DNA of 64,000 nucleotides from Ectobius pallidus (lineage: Eukaryota > Arthropoda > Insecta > Blattodea > Ectobiidae). Location: assembly GCA_964059195.1 (NCBI GenBank), contig CAXKWD010000004.1:117259938-117323937 (forward strand), in the 5' to 3' direction. The notes beneath the pieces are model-generated. The model was given only the letters and a program-made list of their open reading frames with translations, made no database searches and had not been told where the DNA came from. A program made the position numbers and the translations under genes. This document shows positions 33,720-46,893 of the stretch, one piece after another (within the stretch, counting starts at the first letter, position 1; each line of letters opens with the position of its first letter).

Positions 33720-33969
33720 CAGGAGTCATTCTCAAACTCCGGAAGAACGTATTAAAACCCGGAATATTGTTACTTCCTCGTAATGTTTCTCGGGTAAGGT
33801 TTATAACCGTCCTTTGTACGGGTAAACCTTCAGTTAACAAACGTGGATTTTACTACCGGTAATTATTATTCCGTTATTTGTGAAATAATCTTTAAAAAGT
33901 CCCTACATATATCAATTACATATGGTAACTTACTAAAGCATAAAAGAAATATTTGAGCTTGTGTTTCCG

Positions 33970-34581
33970 TGTACATCCAACGCCACCTGTTAACAAGACT
34001 GTATTCAATTGTGAAATTAATTGTAGGTGGCCTTGCTCGGTTGCTATCTTTATTCATTATTTTGTTTACGACTCTCAGAGATTTTTTTTCCGTTAGTGGA
34101 CAGAAGGGGATCATGAAGGTATGTCTAAATGGGAAAACATTGAATGATTTGGACGAAACTCACTAAGTTTTTTTTTTGGGGGGGGGGAGGTTGCTATGGA
34201 ACTCTAGTCTGAGGTCATCTTGTCCCCGGACGGCGCACTTTATTCATGAAATGCACCTCGACACCGGGTTTTTAGCTTTTATCTATCGCTTTAATTGTTT
34301 ATGCATGATTTGGGTAAGGTTCATGAAACTGTGGTACGTTTCATTTTGAACCTGTATGCCCATATAGCAGCACAAGATTCGTTTCGTTCGTTTAATTAAT
34401 TATATTTATTAAGTAAAACAATATAATTAAACATAAAATTATGTAATTCCTGCAATTTATGTAAAAACGTTATCACTATTAACAAATATAATGTTTTAAT
34501 TATTTTTGTTAAATAAATTATTTAAATAAAACGTCTATCGTTGAGTAAATAATCGCGGGCGAAGCCGCGGACACCTGCTAG
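33970..34581 (+). mobile_element. Helitron, plus orientation, intact 3' end
   Basis: Ends CGCGGGCGAAGCCGCGG then ACACCTGCTAG at 34581, followed by T. The middle shares GAAATTAATTG(T)AGGTGG with 17552-17840 and longer similarity with the complement of 62873-63421. The usual TC 5' end is missing. Its left break near 33970 coincides with that of the 62873 copy, so the two may define a subfamily. A G/T homopolymer run lies at 34167-34188. Confidence 0.7.
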
Positions 34582-36374
34582 TTCAATAAATGAGGAATAT
34601 GAATATGGTTCCTAACGTTACTAGGAATTCTTGATTTTATTTTCTCTCTCTTAATTACTAGGAAATTGGAAGATACTTGTCGAACCGTGAATACACTGAG
34701 TGATACGTTTTGAAAACCTGAAAATAACGTAAGAGTTGAGGTAAGGAGAAAGCGATGCGTGGGCGAAGCATTGCTGTAGACAGAGTATGGTGGCCTACGT
34801 CCCTGAGGAGAGCAGAACTCCATACAACTTTCAGAGGGACAGACAGAGAAAGACAACCAGTCAGGGCTTACAATACCTTGTGATAAACGAGCTGGCTCCT
34901 TTGGGAATTATTGATTTCTGCTATACTAGTAAGCACAGACGTACTGACACTACCATTATCGTGTAATGACAAAACCTTGAAGTATTTATTAACTTCTTAC
35001 CCAAGGCACCCAGAAAATTTGTGTTGTAAATTAAATTTTTCCTTTGCTAATGATTTTATGTGAACATGAATGGACCATCCCTCAGATACTTTGATCTAAT
35101 GAAAGCATTGCAGCAGTGGTACGTGCATCAGTAGCAAAATTACACGGACACAGAGAACCAACTTTATCCGACTCCTAAATTTTTATCTGGCTCCTGAATC
35201 CATAAGAAATTTGTTTAGCGAGATATTTTCTAAAGTAAAATGCAGTAAAGCTAAGGTCTTCGTTCGATACACCTAGTTTCACTTCCTCTGAGGGTGACTA
35301 ACTCACTATGACATTTCGTGATGATTTTTTGAGCCTTGCATTTCTAGTGATTGTCTCCACCTTGAATTTCAGGGTGGAGTTCAAAATTCTTACTTATTGA
35401 CCAAATAATATTTTGTATTAAAGAACTCGAATAACATCGAGTATAGAAAATCTAATTGAACGTCTATGGACCCTGTAGGAAACGTACGTATATTACTCTT
35501 GATCCCCATGTCTCAACGATAACAAGTCTATCAGCATGGGACCCTTGAGTTCAAATCCTGCTAGGGCCAAATTATTTGACTGGGTTTTCAGCCGTGACGT
35601 TTTCCTCAATTTATAAAACGTTTCTTGCTTTACGTATTAGTATTATGTATGTACATATATATATATATGTATATATGTATGTATATATATATATATATAG
35701 CATCATACATATAGGCCTATATGCGTAGATATGCTTATGTGTGCATATTATTTTTATTTTTATTTACTCTCTAGACAAGTCACGTCTGAAGAAAAATTGT
35801 TAGTTTGATCGTTTATTCAGAAGATATAATTATGTGCTGTTCGGCTCATTCAAATGACACTTTGTATAAGTTAATATCTACTTCAGCTTCTCAGTATTCG
35901 GATGTTTATGACATCTAAATATGAATAATGTAGACTAATTTATTGTAATCTACTACGAAAAAGAGCATCTATCTACAAACCGGAATGGTATAATAATGGT
36001 ATAAACATGTGGATAGATGGTAAGGGTCATTTATAGCATGAATATTTCCCCCTCTTTTTTTAAATCTGGGCATTTAAAATTTTGGCGTGTATTACTAACT
36101 TATTTTCGTTCCGAAACAGTGATACAGAATCCAAAATAAGGATTACAGATTTTTCGGAGCCAAAATTTTGAACATATCTCTTCTTAGAGGGTATTTATGT
36201 TGGGGGTTGGATTCTTGACATTTCATGTTCGTTAATAAACCTGAAGCTTGAAAGAAATGCCGTCCGAACAAAAATGTAATGGAATTAACTATTCGTTTAT
36301 GACTAGATCATGGCAGTAGGAGCTAGTATCATTAATTAAATAAATAATTTGGAGAGGTAAACTAGTTTTGTAAA
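34582..36374. other. Unrecognised stretch with (TA)n tract
   Basis: No gene. An interrupted (TA)n/(TATG)n microsatellite lies at 35654-35699. GAGTTCAAATCCTGCTAGGGC near 35549 is B-box-like but isolated. Confidence 0.45.
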
Positions 36375-36450
36375 CAGTGGCGTAACTTTTTGTAGCTTTG
36401 CCCCCCCCCCCCCCCCCCCAGCAAGACAATTTTGGGCTCCCATTTCTTTT
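36375..36450 (+). mobile_element. Left end of an hAT-type element with poly(C)
   Basis: CAGTGGCGTAACTTTTTGTAG is a common hAT tip, followed by a C run at 36401-36419 and CAATTTTGGGCTCC. The matching right end was not found; LINE sequence takes over by about 36455. Confidence 0.5.
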
Positions 36451-36454
36451 TTCC

Positions 36455-37480
36455 GCACACAGAGAAACGTTCTTACAGCTATCTAGGTGTGGAACTCCAA
36501 GCAGGCAACAAGATGGATCAACAGGTAAAAAAATATATGTCCACGGATGGGCTCCATACATAACTGTACGCCATAAACGTAATTTAATGACGGCACAGAG
36601 ACAAACTCTACTAGAGTTACCAGAGCATATTCGACTACATCAAATGACGCGGTACCGGTCATTGCTGAAGAAATCCCAGCAGATCTGTTACTAGAGGAAA
36701 AAGTAATTGTTTACAAAATACGAAAACACCTCCCTACTCGAATTGCAGAGCGGGAACTAAATCAAGAAACTTACGAAAGGTATAATCGTTGAGAACTATT
36801 CAAGCAGCTTAGAAGCGCAACTGTACATGCTTGGGAACGACGCTGGAAAGATATCCAAAAGGGCCTCTTAACAAAGAACTATTTCCCTAGCGTCCGCAGA
36901 CGACTTAGTCAAAGGTGGATCGTTCCTGATTACTCAACATTGAGTTCTATTCGGGACATCGCTATTTCACAGCAAACTTATTTAGCGAAGGATTACCTCT
37001 GCTACTGTGAAGACTGTGAGCCTGATACAATGTACCGCGCCCTATGTACATGCGCGAGATATAGGGAAGCACGCATTAGTCTAAAAGAGGTAGCCAAACA
37101 AGCAGGCGAAGTATGGCCCCCAGATCTTAGTTTTTGGACGACAAAGAAAGCTAACATTGCTTTCAGAACATTCACACGCCACGTGATAGAAACCAGGAAA
37201 GCACAAGATGATGCCTAAAACACACCGAATTTGAGACAAATCCGCCTTCGGGGAATGCTCAGATCCCCGGGGGCCCTACCGAGCAGGACGGACATGGCAG
37301 ATTGCCCAAGACTTGCATTGGAAGCTGCGGGACAGCTTCGCAGCAACCGATCTGAGTGAGGTTTTCGCGGGGTTTCCCTCACTCTATCAGGTGAATACCA
37401 GATCGGGGACACGTCCCCCGCGACAATAGATAGATGAACAAGAGTGAAGTTAACTGAATAAAATGCCAAAGTTAATTCGT
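36455..37480 (+). pseudogene. R1-like LINE ORF2 3' end and 3' UTR
   Basis: Begins in the C-terminal RT region with the conserved YSYLGVELQ motif near 36474. After frame breaks and stops it continues as IPADLLLEEKVIVYKIRKH, VHAWERRW, FPSVRRRLSQRW and the zinc-binding-like CYCEDCEPDTMYRALCTCARY segment, ending at a stop at 37216-37218. The last 93 codons from 36940 are open. A frame change near 36690 and an in-frame stop near 36790 show it is dead. A GC-rich ~260-bp 3' UTR follows (GGTTTTCGCGGGGTTTCCCTC). Endonuclease and most of the RT are missing (5' truncation). Assignment to the R1/LOA side of non-LTR elements is by C-terminal style. Confidence 0.75.
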
Positions 37481-37944
37481 CAAACATTTTCCCTGTGTTC
37501 TATGATCAAGAGAAGGTGACGCGACGATCTTAGCATAAAGACGAAATCGGTTGTTGGGCCGGAGATAGGCTATAGCCTATGAAGGCGGGGCCAAAAAAAA
37601 AGTTCCTAAAAGTAGGATTTTTAAAAAGTTAATGATTGTGTACCGGTACTTACCCTATTTTTTTTATTCTGCCAACAAAATTAAAAATAAATGAATGGTA
37701 TTTTTTTCTGAAAACTTGCAAACAACATTGTCTATAACTCTTGCGACTGTTTTATACCTATTTTCATATTAAGTCGTTTGAAAACAATCGCTTTTGCCTT
37801 TTGGACTTGCAAATAATTCAGTTACTATAATATGTATTTCAAGTTCCCTTGCCTCCTCAACACACTCGGTGCACTAAGCCTTTGATAATTAATTTCAACT
37901 TTAAAAGGTATCTTTCAGCAATAGATACAGCAACTAAAAGTGTG

Positions 37945-38325
37945 AGGACCTTACAGGGCCGCGACCTGTCGGTAGAGGGATTATCTATGGATCACATACA
38001 TACTTCTTTGACCAGACAAGGACATGGAGGGCCTCCCCGGATGAGTGATCAGCCCAATGCCGGGGCCACCTACGAGACAACACGAACACATAGGACGAGA
38101 CACACCATTCACACACACACACACACACACTCCAATCAAGGCGAGGATGGGATGAAGATGATAATGACGGCCAGATGATATCCTGGGACCACAAGGGCCA
38201 AAGTTACCCGACATTTGTCTTACAGGTGAGGAAAAACCGTAACTTGTCCCGACCAGGATTTGAACCCGGGCCCGCGGCTTGAGAGGAGCGAACGCATCCC
38301 CTACTCCACAACGGTGGACGACTTG
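37945..38325 (-). repeat. SINE family 1, copy C
   Basis: Best-kept minus copy: TTTGACCAGACAAGGACATG, GATCAGCCCAATGCCGGGG, AAGGCGAGGATGGGATG, then the head with minus-strand GGGTTCAAATCCTGGTCGGG. A (CA)n run at 38110-38130 has expanded inside the body where copies A and B have only a short CACAC. Confidence 0.85.
38110..38130. repeat. (CA)n microsatellite
   Basis: Ten CA units inside SINE 1 copy C. Confidence 0.9.
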
Positions 38326-39724
38326 ATTCATAGAAACCTATCAATTTAATAGAACATTTTAAAGTCCATAATATCATAAAATGTGCGTTAAAAAACCCTA
38401 ATTTAAGTTTTCAGTAACTAAAAACCCGGGATTTGTGAATTGACTATTGGAAGATGGAGTTTTCCAGGTGGCTATTTAGTAACTGAAAAGCATTCATTTT
38501 TAATGCTCTCGTTATAGAAGTTTTGAGTGCTGTGAATAAAGACGGGCTGGGATAGCGTGCGGATCACGATCTTGCTAGTTAGTAGCGCCATTATACATGA
38601 TAATTGCCTCTGGGACTAGCAGATATATTGACCATGGCCTGGGCTACAACGCTGCCTGCTAGGTAATCAACTGAATAAAACCACAATATTCACTCAGGAT
38701 TGCGTATCTCATAATTATATCTGTGCCGCTTTTGGCGTAAGTCCTACTAATTACTTAGTCTCAGAGTGCCATCGTTAATACATATCCATTCTATCCCATT
38801 TCAAGTGAAATTTATTGAGTGTTCATTAGTTAATATGAATGTTTTTACAAATCGAGATGCACAGGAAGTAGTAGCAGTAGTGCTGTTTTCTTTCACACTC
38901 AATTTTCTAATGTAGCTTATTTCTCATGGTGGCGATGATTCAGAACTATTTATCGGTACAACTTCTAATTAAAGTTTTAAGATAGCTGCTTGCAGATGCC
39001 CCTAAAACTCCTTTTACAGTCATTCGGCCTAAATTTTGCCTTTTCCCACGACTGGTCATAGGTCTACATCTTAATACACAGAGGAAAGTACCCTAATATC
39101 GGATACTTTTTATGGAATAATTATACTGATTACTGACCACAACAAATATTTCTGATGGTGTAATTAGTTTATTTGTGATATTTGTAGTTTCCGTGTAATT
39201 AGTAATAAATGGTCGTAGATGTGGTGTGTGTGGCGTGAATATAGGGGTTGTAAGTAGTGAAACTGCTGCATTATCGAAGATTGAAACATTTTTAAAAGAC
39301 AGTTATTGCTATTGTTGAGAATTGTGTTCAGTTGCATAAATCTGATGACCAGTCTATCCGATCTACAGAAAATGTGGATTCCGCAGTTTCAGAAAGCATC
39401 TGTATTTGCTAAGTTCCTCTGAAAGAATAATTATGTAGCCTAATCCACAACATAAAATCTTATTTTCAGCTGAGGGAATAAATTACTTTGTTTACTACCA
39501 GAGCTAATGTCTCCTTCAAATAATAAGTAGCTGAACAAGTCATGACACTTAGTAAAACAAGATACCTCATCGAGATCTGTACTTATCGAATTCCTTGTTC
39601 AGAAAGTTGATTTTTTTTTTAAATCGAAATGTAAACTTCCCAATATTGTGAGAATATATTTCCTTCCCAATGTTACTTACCCTTATTATTGTTGCAGACT
39701 TCCCTCAATTAAATCACTTTTAAC

Positions 39725-39795
39725 CATGCGGGATTTGAACCCATGGCCTTCAGTCCCAGAAACAAACATGTGAATCACTAAACCGCTGGGAGCGA
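39725..39795 (-). repeat. tRNA-like SINE head
   Basis: On the minus strand CTCCCAGCGGTTTAGTGATTC is an A-box half and ATGGGTTCAAATCCCGCATGG a consensus B box. The body would run left towards 39680. No second copy was seen. Confidence 0.55.
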
Positions 39796-39799
39796 AACT

Positions 39800-42700
39800 A
39801 TTACTAAAATAATTGGTCACAATGTCAATAAAAGTTATCCCGGTTTAACGGAAATACGTCATCTGCAACGATCCGATCCTTGTGCACTTTTTTATATTTA
39901 GTGCTGTAATGGAGTTACATGAAGAAATGCGTGATGTCGACTTTGAAACTCATCTCACATACTGGAAGAACTCGTTCTTTAACAGAGTAGAATCGTAAAA
40001 CAGCTAACATACGCGTAACTCCATCTCTTACACTTTCCAAGAATTTATCTAGGCTAGTGGGATCCTGTGCAGCTAGATAGGGAACATCGTCGAATACCAG
40101 AATGAGAAAATATGATTATATTCCATAAAGCGGATAACTTATTACCTGCAGTTTTATCGGATTCCAAACATATCACATTTATTGTTTTTCAATATTTAAT
40201 CTAGAGGCTGCAGATAAAATCTAACCGGAGCAAAAATGTAGTCTAAATAAAATCTCTTACGGACTAAATCATGTTTAAATTAAAGCGGTGTATAAAATAT
40301 TCTGAAAAGAATGTCAGTACATATCAGCCCTCTATTTTTTTTAAGTGTTGCCTACATTACTTGTATTACGTGAAATAGGAAGGGTGGTTTAACACCCAGA
40401 TATATTGAGACTAAGTCCTAACTGATAGGTAGTACTACTTCGGGGACAGTTTGTAATTTTTTGACTGTACTCCCTGGTTCAAAATAAAGCGGAGATTTTA
40501 AGAAAGCAATTTTTCTATATACATCATTTTGGGTGTGCATGTATAATGAATACTAATTAATTAAAAAAGAACATAGCAATTTTTCTGTCTTGCTCTTATA
40601 GCCTAATAATAATACTTAGCCGATGCGAAAAGGACTTCTCCTTATGTTGCCAGAAGGCCAAAAACATCTGAATAATAAAGTCAGATGGTGTGTATTTTAA
40701 CTCTGTTTCTTAAATCCTTCATGCTGTTCGAGTTAGTTGAAGTAGGCCTACAATCCATGTTTTGAGTTTAACAACAAATTTATGTATTTCGTTATTTTAA
40801 ACTACGAGTGCACCTTTTTTGTGATTTCAAGTTTCAAATTCGAGATGCGCATTATATTCGAGTAAGTACGTTATGCCGGTACCATGTCCCAGCTTCTTAG
40901 GCCTAACTGGACAAATAGCTTATATTACGTTTTACTGCAAAAAAAATGGGAAATAACTAAGTTGATTATTAATTGTTATGGTTTGACTTTGAGAATTAAA
41001 CATTTATTCAGTGATTAATAAGGAAACTAAACAAATTTTTAAAGCGATAAAATAATGCAGTGTTCACTGAACTTCCCAAATCTTAATAGCAAAATATACT
41101 ACCACAAAATTAAAGAATAAATTGTAAATTTATTTTAATATTCTCAGCCACAAATAGAATTCCCCTTCATCTGAACACTGTACGTCTCCCAGCCTTCCAT
41201 TACACTTAACTCAACCCCCTTGGGTCCTAAAATATTTCTCAGAACTTAGTTCACTAATGCTCTAATTGTGTTAGATAAATTATATTAATTGTTATAATTC
41301 GGAACAAACAGTGCTCGCTTCCTCATTTAACGAGTTGACTCCCTGGTAAGCCAAAAAAGTTTATCGTTGTGCCATATAGTTCCTTTTGTTCTTTCGTACT
41401 TCATTATCCACTTGCCTGTTCGCGCCATAGTATTCACTTGTTTCTCCAAGCATAATTTCACGATCTGCTGCTCTTTATAATGGAATTACAGGAAGAGTTG
41501 TGTTTATTCATTAATTTCAGAGCCATATCGCGTTAGGACCAGAGAGAGATGTTTCTGTTGTTAGTTTGATCCCTTCAGGAAAAATGTCGACAGTAATTTT
41601 TTAATTTACTCATTTAGGGTCCCCTCATGAGGAAGAATATTGACTTTCTAGTTATCTTATGACTACGTATTAAATTTAGGAAACTGTCACCATATTTCAG
41701 AGAAGTTTCGAACACGTGTACGCAATATTGTTGTAATAAACTTAAAGAAATACAGTTAATTTTTTTAGTACACGCTCTCTAAAACAGCTGCTTGTCGGAC
41801 TGGTAACACGCCGAAAAATAGCATTTTAGCAACCAAGGCCGCAAAAATTGCATAAAACTGCACTCAAACTGCATTCAAAATGCCGTTTTATCGGCCTAGT
41901 ACTTAAAGTCGTCATGGCAATCCATAAACAATATCCAGATGGCATTGACCAGTCACACCAACTTAACATGGATTTTTGCATATAATTTGTCATAAAACAA
42001 CAGATTTAAGCCAACATGTTTCTTTATGATAATCAGAAACTTTACCAGGGTTTTTCGCAAAACAAGGTAGCCTACTTCATCACACAACAACAGATTTAAG
42101 CCAACAACTTTTCACATCTTCGTTCATTACTTACCATCTTTGCACCAGCTTTTAATTGCAATATATTCCGTCTACTGCTGCGGCGATGTTGTTGGCACTA
42201 GCTCCAATTCAATGTTTCTGGCTTGGATTGAAATTTCCTCGGGATTATCATTTATATTTTCACAAGCTTGTCATAAATACTAGTTCGTATGAATTATTGT
42301 TTACAAAAAGCGACTCATATAATATAATGCATCTATACCGCATTTCGTATTGGTACGTACGGCCCATTGTTCGGCGATTCAGGGGCTGTGAGAATAAGAC
42401 GGTAACTTACTACTTTTCGTTATAACTAATTACACGGTATTTTTGTTTCGTTTCATATAATTTAGAGAACTTTTACTTAAAACTATTGTATGCATCACGT
42501 ACGCAAAAACTTTATCGGACTCATCCAGTATTTCAGCCTCGGCTGCTATTCGTCCACTAAAGCGTTATTTTGCGTACTTGATACATAAGTAGCTATTAGT
42601 GTCCGATTTCATTAGAAATCTGCCAAAATAACAGAATACCGTTGGACTAAATTTTGAAATTCGCAAAGAAAACAGTTAATTTTGTTTGTTCCAGGGGACT

Positions 42701-43500
42701 GAATCAACATCAGTTTTCTACTTTGATTAGTGATAAAGGTAGTGACTGTGAGGGCTTGTTATGTTACTACGAAATTTGTTGGCTTCCTTGTAATCAGTTT
42801 TAAAACGCTTTTGGCCCATTTGAGAAGGAATTAGTTTTCTTAGAAATGAAAGACGACTCACCCAATAAGGTATGTTGACCATGGTAATTGGCTGAAGGTT
42901 TGACATTCATGGTTTTTTTACAGGGTATTTAAATGACTTAAATTTAAAATTACAAGGGAAAAATCAGTCTTTTAAATTAAAGCCCAGGGCAAGTAGAAAG
43001 CGCGAGCTTAATTAAATTTTTTCTACCTACCAGGATTTTCAAGATTCCCATATTGCTTCCTACTTCAGTCATTATGCTTCCCACATAAAACAGTTAATTA
43101 ATTAATAATGAATGTAAGCCTAAAAGTTGCAAGTAATTTTCTTATTTTGGTGTCCACACGTTTTCTATGTAAACGAAGCATCAAATGGCAAGAATGGCGC
43201 ACAGTGTTTTATTCTATGGTGTGTTAAAATTTAAAAATCTGGTGGTTGCTTTCTACAATTTATAAAATCAAATGGTTATATTTTCATTTCGACATGGGGC
43301 CCTTGTGCTTAGATTTATCAAGTCGAGTTGGCCCTTAGTAAAAGTTGAGTTCGACTTTCCTGAACTAAGAGAAGAAACTCTTCCATCTTCTTCATGACTT
43401 TTAGTACATTTTTTTGTCCATAGCCCTTTATTAATTAACACTTTACAAGTTCTTTGTATTTTGAAATTGCATGTGCATACAGTATTTACCTTAATATATA
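39800..43500. other. Unrecognised AT-rich stretch
   Basis: No recognisable gene. A 22-bp phrase, AACAACAGATTTAAGCCAAC, is repeated at about 41997 and 42087. Two TAGGCCTA sites at 40743 and 40898. Confidence 0.4.
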
Positions 43501-43516
43501 AAATAGAATAGGCCTA

Positions 43517-43540
43517 TTATTATTATTATTATTATTATTT
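43517..43540. repeat. (TAT)n microsatellite next to TAGGCCTA
   Basis: Eight units directly after the palindrome at 43509-43516. Confidence 0.9.
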
Positions 43541-43627
43541 GTTACCATTTTCGCACAGAAGGAAATGAGTCAGTGTCATTTATGAATTAGAAAATATCAT
43601 ATCTGTAGACGATAATCAAACAATCCC

Positions 43628-43795
43628 CTAATTACCGAGCGAGGGCCGAAATGGAGCGTCTTGTACTCGCTTTTGGGAAGTCCCGGCTTCAAACCCCGTA
43701 GCCGGCCAACTTGATTTGGATTTAACAGTTGTAAAGACAATTGCCGAATTTGATATTTATTTACAGAAAGCAAAAATCCATGTAAAATAGAACAC
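43628..43795 (+). repeat. SINE family 4 (tRNA-headed)
   Basis: ACCGAGCGAGGGCCGAAATGG (A-box half), CTTTTGGGAAGTCCCGGC and GGCTTCAAACCCCGTAGCCGGC (B-box half), then a body with GATTTGGATTTAACAG. The ACCGAGCGAG start is familiar from insect SINEs. Confidence 0.65.
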
Positions 43796-44250
43796 AGGTG
43801 CACATTAATAGTTACATGACTTACTGGTCGGCCTATACAGACATAACCTGACAGATATAACCTCGATATTCAAGCGAGTATAAATAAAGCTGAATTCAAA
43901 AGAAATATCCTCCAATTTTATATGAAACTGCTTTATTGCTACGATGTATTAATTCTGTCTTGTTTGAGAACTCTTAAGAAACAATGTGAATATCATTTGC
44001 ATTTTTTCCCAAGTAGTCTTTTAATTTCCTTTCATATGCACCTATAAATTTCTCACTGTCTTTTTCAATGTTTTCTTTAATTTGTTGATTACATCACGTT
44101 ATGTTATGACACGTTCTGTAGACGTATTTCATTATTTGGAATGGTAGGCAGGATATTGACTTCTTTTCGTTATTTATCTTGCCATAATTGACATCTCTAT
44201 TTTCAGAGACCTTACTGAAATTGGCAATACAGCGACAGGGTTTTGCCAGA

Positions 44251-44475
44251 TCATGGATGCAACACAAACAACAGATAGCTGGCGTTGTGTAACTCGATTG
44301 GAATGCCTATCGATCGTCCGAATCTGTATGCCATCCAGTATACATAATGTATCGAATTAGGTGGTCCCATTATGGTTATTGTAAATCCCTTTCTGTGCGA
44401 ATATTGATGATTCATTTCCGCGTTAGGACTGCATATACAAGTTATCTGTATCGCGTTGACCAGGCCGTTAAACAC
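44251..44475 (-). pseudogene. Possible PIF/Harbinger transposase scrap
   Basis: An open 74-codon minus frame contains GLVNAIQITCICSPNAEMN and, after HQYS, the string HRKGFTITI. Spacing and wording recall the first catalytic-Asp region of Harbinger/HARBI1-type DDE nucleases (a G-I-D-T-H-I block, a P-N-A-E turn, then N-R-K-G). The catalytic Asp is replaced by Asn or lost, and nothing convincing follows on either side, so at best this is a dead fragment. It could also be chance; a profile search is needed. Confidence 0.35.
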
Positions 44476-44791
44476 GCAACTTTATTGTCCCTTTGTGGGT
44501 TAATCAAGGAGCGAATAGACGCTAGTCTAAGAACTCATCTGCTGTACTGTATAGTGTGTATTGTAATCTAAGAGATATTTCGTGATAAACATAAGCATTC
44601 CAAAATGGGAAGATATGGGATATAAGTAGTATAACTGTGCATATTAAAGTTTACAGTAGTTAACATTAAAACAAACGTAAAATTTATTTTGCCTTTTGTG
44701 ATAAAGTCTAGGCCTATGGTTTATGAGAAAGTTAGCTTAACCATCGTCATACTGGGGATCAAAATTATTATTATACATGGCATTTAGTGTC

Positions 44792-44888
44792 TCTCCCCAA
44801 TCCTGCCATCTGCCGATGGTAAATGACGCAATGGTCTGATGGCAGGCCTAGTTCTTTCAAGGGATATAGCGCCACGGAGTTTAGTTTT
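44792..44888 (+). repeat. SINE family 2, 3' fragment
   Basis: CCCAATCCTGCCATCTGCCGATGG ... GATATAGCGCCACGGAGTTTAG matches the last ~95 bp of the copy at 13336-13650. Confidence 0.8.
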
Positions 44889-44997
44889 TATAGTGTCTGT
44901 TGTATTAAATCCAAAATCTCAAAATCATAAAATGGTTATGATGTTTTAATTGACAGACACCAATATAAACAAATAAGATGCGTAAAATAAAATAAAA

Positions 44998-45345
44998 CAC
45001 GTGAAAGCAAGTTCACCGCTGTGTCGCAGGGGATGCGTTCGTTCTTCTCACGCAGCGGGCTCTGGTTCGATTCCTCGTCAGGACAAGTTACATAGGTGAG
45101 GTTTTTCCTCACCTTTAGGGCGAACTGTCGGATAACTTTAGGCCCTTGTGATCCCCGGATATCATCTGGCCGTCATCATTTTCATCCCATCCACTCCTTG
45201 TTCTGAGTGAATGTGTTAGTGACTGGCGTGTCTCCTTCTATGTGTTCGAGTTGTTTCGGAGGTGGCACCGGCGTTGGACTGATCACTCATCTTTGGTGGC
45301 CCTCCATGTCCTTGTCTGGTAAAAAAAGTATGTTTGTGATTGGAA
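44998..45345 (+). repeat. SINE family 1, copy D (plus strand)
   Basis: Head: CACCGCTGTGTCGCAGGGGATGCG with B box TGGTTCGATTCCTCG. Body: GTGAGGTTTTTCCTCACC, ATCATCTGGCCGTCATCATT, TTCATCCCATCC, GTCCTTGTCTGGT. The head-to-tail order defines the family orientation used for the three minus copies. Confidence 0.85.
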
Positions 45346-45550
45346 TGGAATTGACAGAGTGAAAACATAATCATTTGAAGGATACTGGTTCCGATGACGG
45401 TGTAATGTGGTTATATTTCCTAATCTTACATATAACTTACTAATTTTGTATTGTAACAACTTATTGGTTTATACAATTTAATGGTTGCAGTTGAAAATGT
45501 TACAACAATTATGTAACGCTTGCGTATAGTCCATTCACTAGTATTCGGTC

Positions 45551-45662
45551 GGTCCTTCTGGTTTGGTGAAACCTTGTTGTCAAGCTTTCTATGAAAACCC
45601 GGTTCTCAGGTGTCAGGGCAAACTTACGTGTGATGACTAGGTTTCACCAAACCAGATCGTCC
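45551..45662. repeat. 112-bp hairpin with ~23-bp arms
   Basis: GGTCCTTCTGGTTTGGTGAAACC (45551 on) pairs with GGTTTCACCAAACCAGATCGTCC (to 45662) with one or two mismatches. The loop (~66 bp) contains AACCCGGTTCTCAGG. Looks like a very small MITE. Confidence 0.65.
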
Positions 45663-46893
45663 AAATGCCACTGCCGCAGAGGTTGCTATTGAAATTAACC
45701 GGTGGTAGTCCCATTTTGTATGTGGAGAAAGTATCACTATATTAATGTACTATATTGAAATATCTTCTTATAAGGTATATGCAAAACTCATGGTTTAATT
45801 TCCATTACCAAGTGACGTATGGAGTCCATATTGATAAAGAAAAGTTTATAGCAAGTTCATTCATAACTAAATCATATCCCGTGCTTGTTATCATAAGTAT
45901 TTTGCTTTCTTTTCATTTGTTCGCGTTGGAGCAGAGGTATAGATAATTCTTGAATAGGAGAAAATTCCAGCGAGAGAAAAGTGAAGCATAGCCTGTATAC
46001 AAGAAATGGGAGTGGAAAGATGAAAATTATTCTAGTGGAAGAAAAGAATAAAAATGAGTGTGATTTGAAAAGACGTGAAGGAGTATAAGCGAACTGCTGC
46101 AGTATCTAGAGCACATTTTGTTAGGCAGGTCCCTATGTCTCTATTCAGTGTTGTGTTGTTGGACAACCCACATAGTAGGCTACACATACAGACACACAGG
46201 GTATACAGCAAGCAGCCGTATTTTTCATTTCCTTCGCCATTCTTGTTCTGACTTCGCCAACAACCCTTTTAGATTTGTCATACAATATTGACTTAAGTTT
46301 CTCAGTGTCGTTTTGTATGGCATTTTAAAAATGTAGATTGTTGTACAGAGGTACATTTTTCATTGTAGTAAAATGTTTCTTTCTCTGAATGTTCAGAATT
46401 TCTTTCTTTGTGTAATTCAGTTTTATTAAAGTTGTTCATGATGTATGGAAATAATATGTCTCAGGTTTCTCTAAAGAATGTGTCATTGTTTTTGATTCGG
46501 CATGCTCAAAATTCCAAACATGTTGTAAACGTTTGTGTTGTATTTCTTCGCAGATAGTTATTTACTGAAGTTAATCGTGACATTCTTGTTAAACTGTTTA
46601 TGTTTAATGTCGACCCTTATTATTTTTTTTCTTAAGCGAAGATTAATACAAATTTGTACACAATTTTTTGTTGTAACTCATATTATGTCTAAATATGCAT
46701 GTAAAAGGTAAGTTTTTCACAGGTTTTGCATGCATATATTAGAGTTTCTTTACTTTGGCCATGAAAGAAAGAAATGAGTTTGTTAGCTAATAAGCCCCAT
46801 ATGACCTTACCTATATCCGCCAAGTATCTTATTCTCTCTTATTTCATTAATAATAAAATAACGAAATACGTTTCTGCAATTAAAATAGACATA

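Noticed and set aside
44251..44571. Frame on the plus strand over the Harbinger-like region
   Set aside because: It is the antisense shadow of the minus-strand frame and has no motif of its own.
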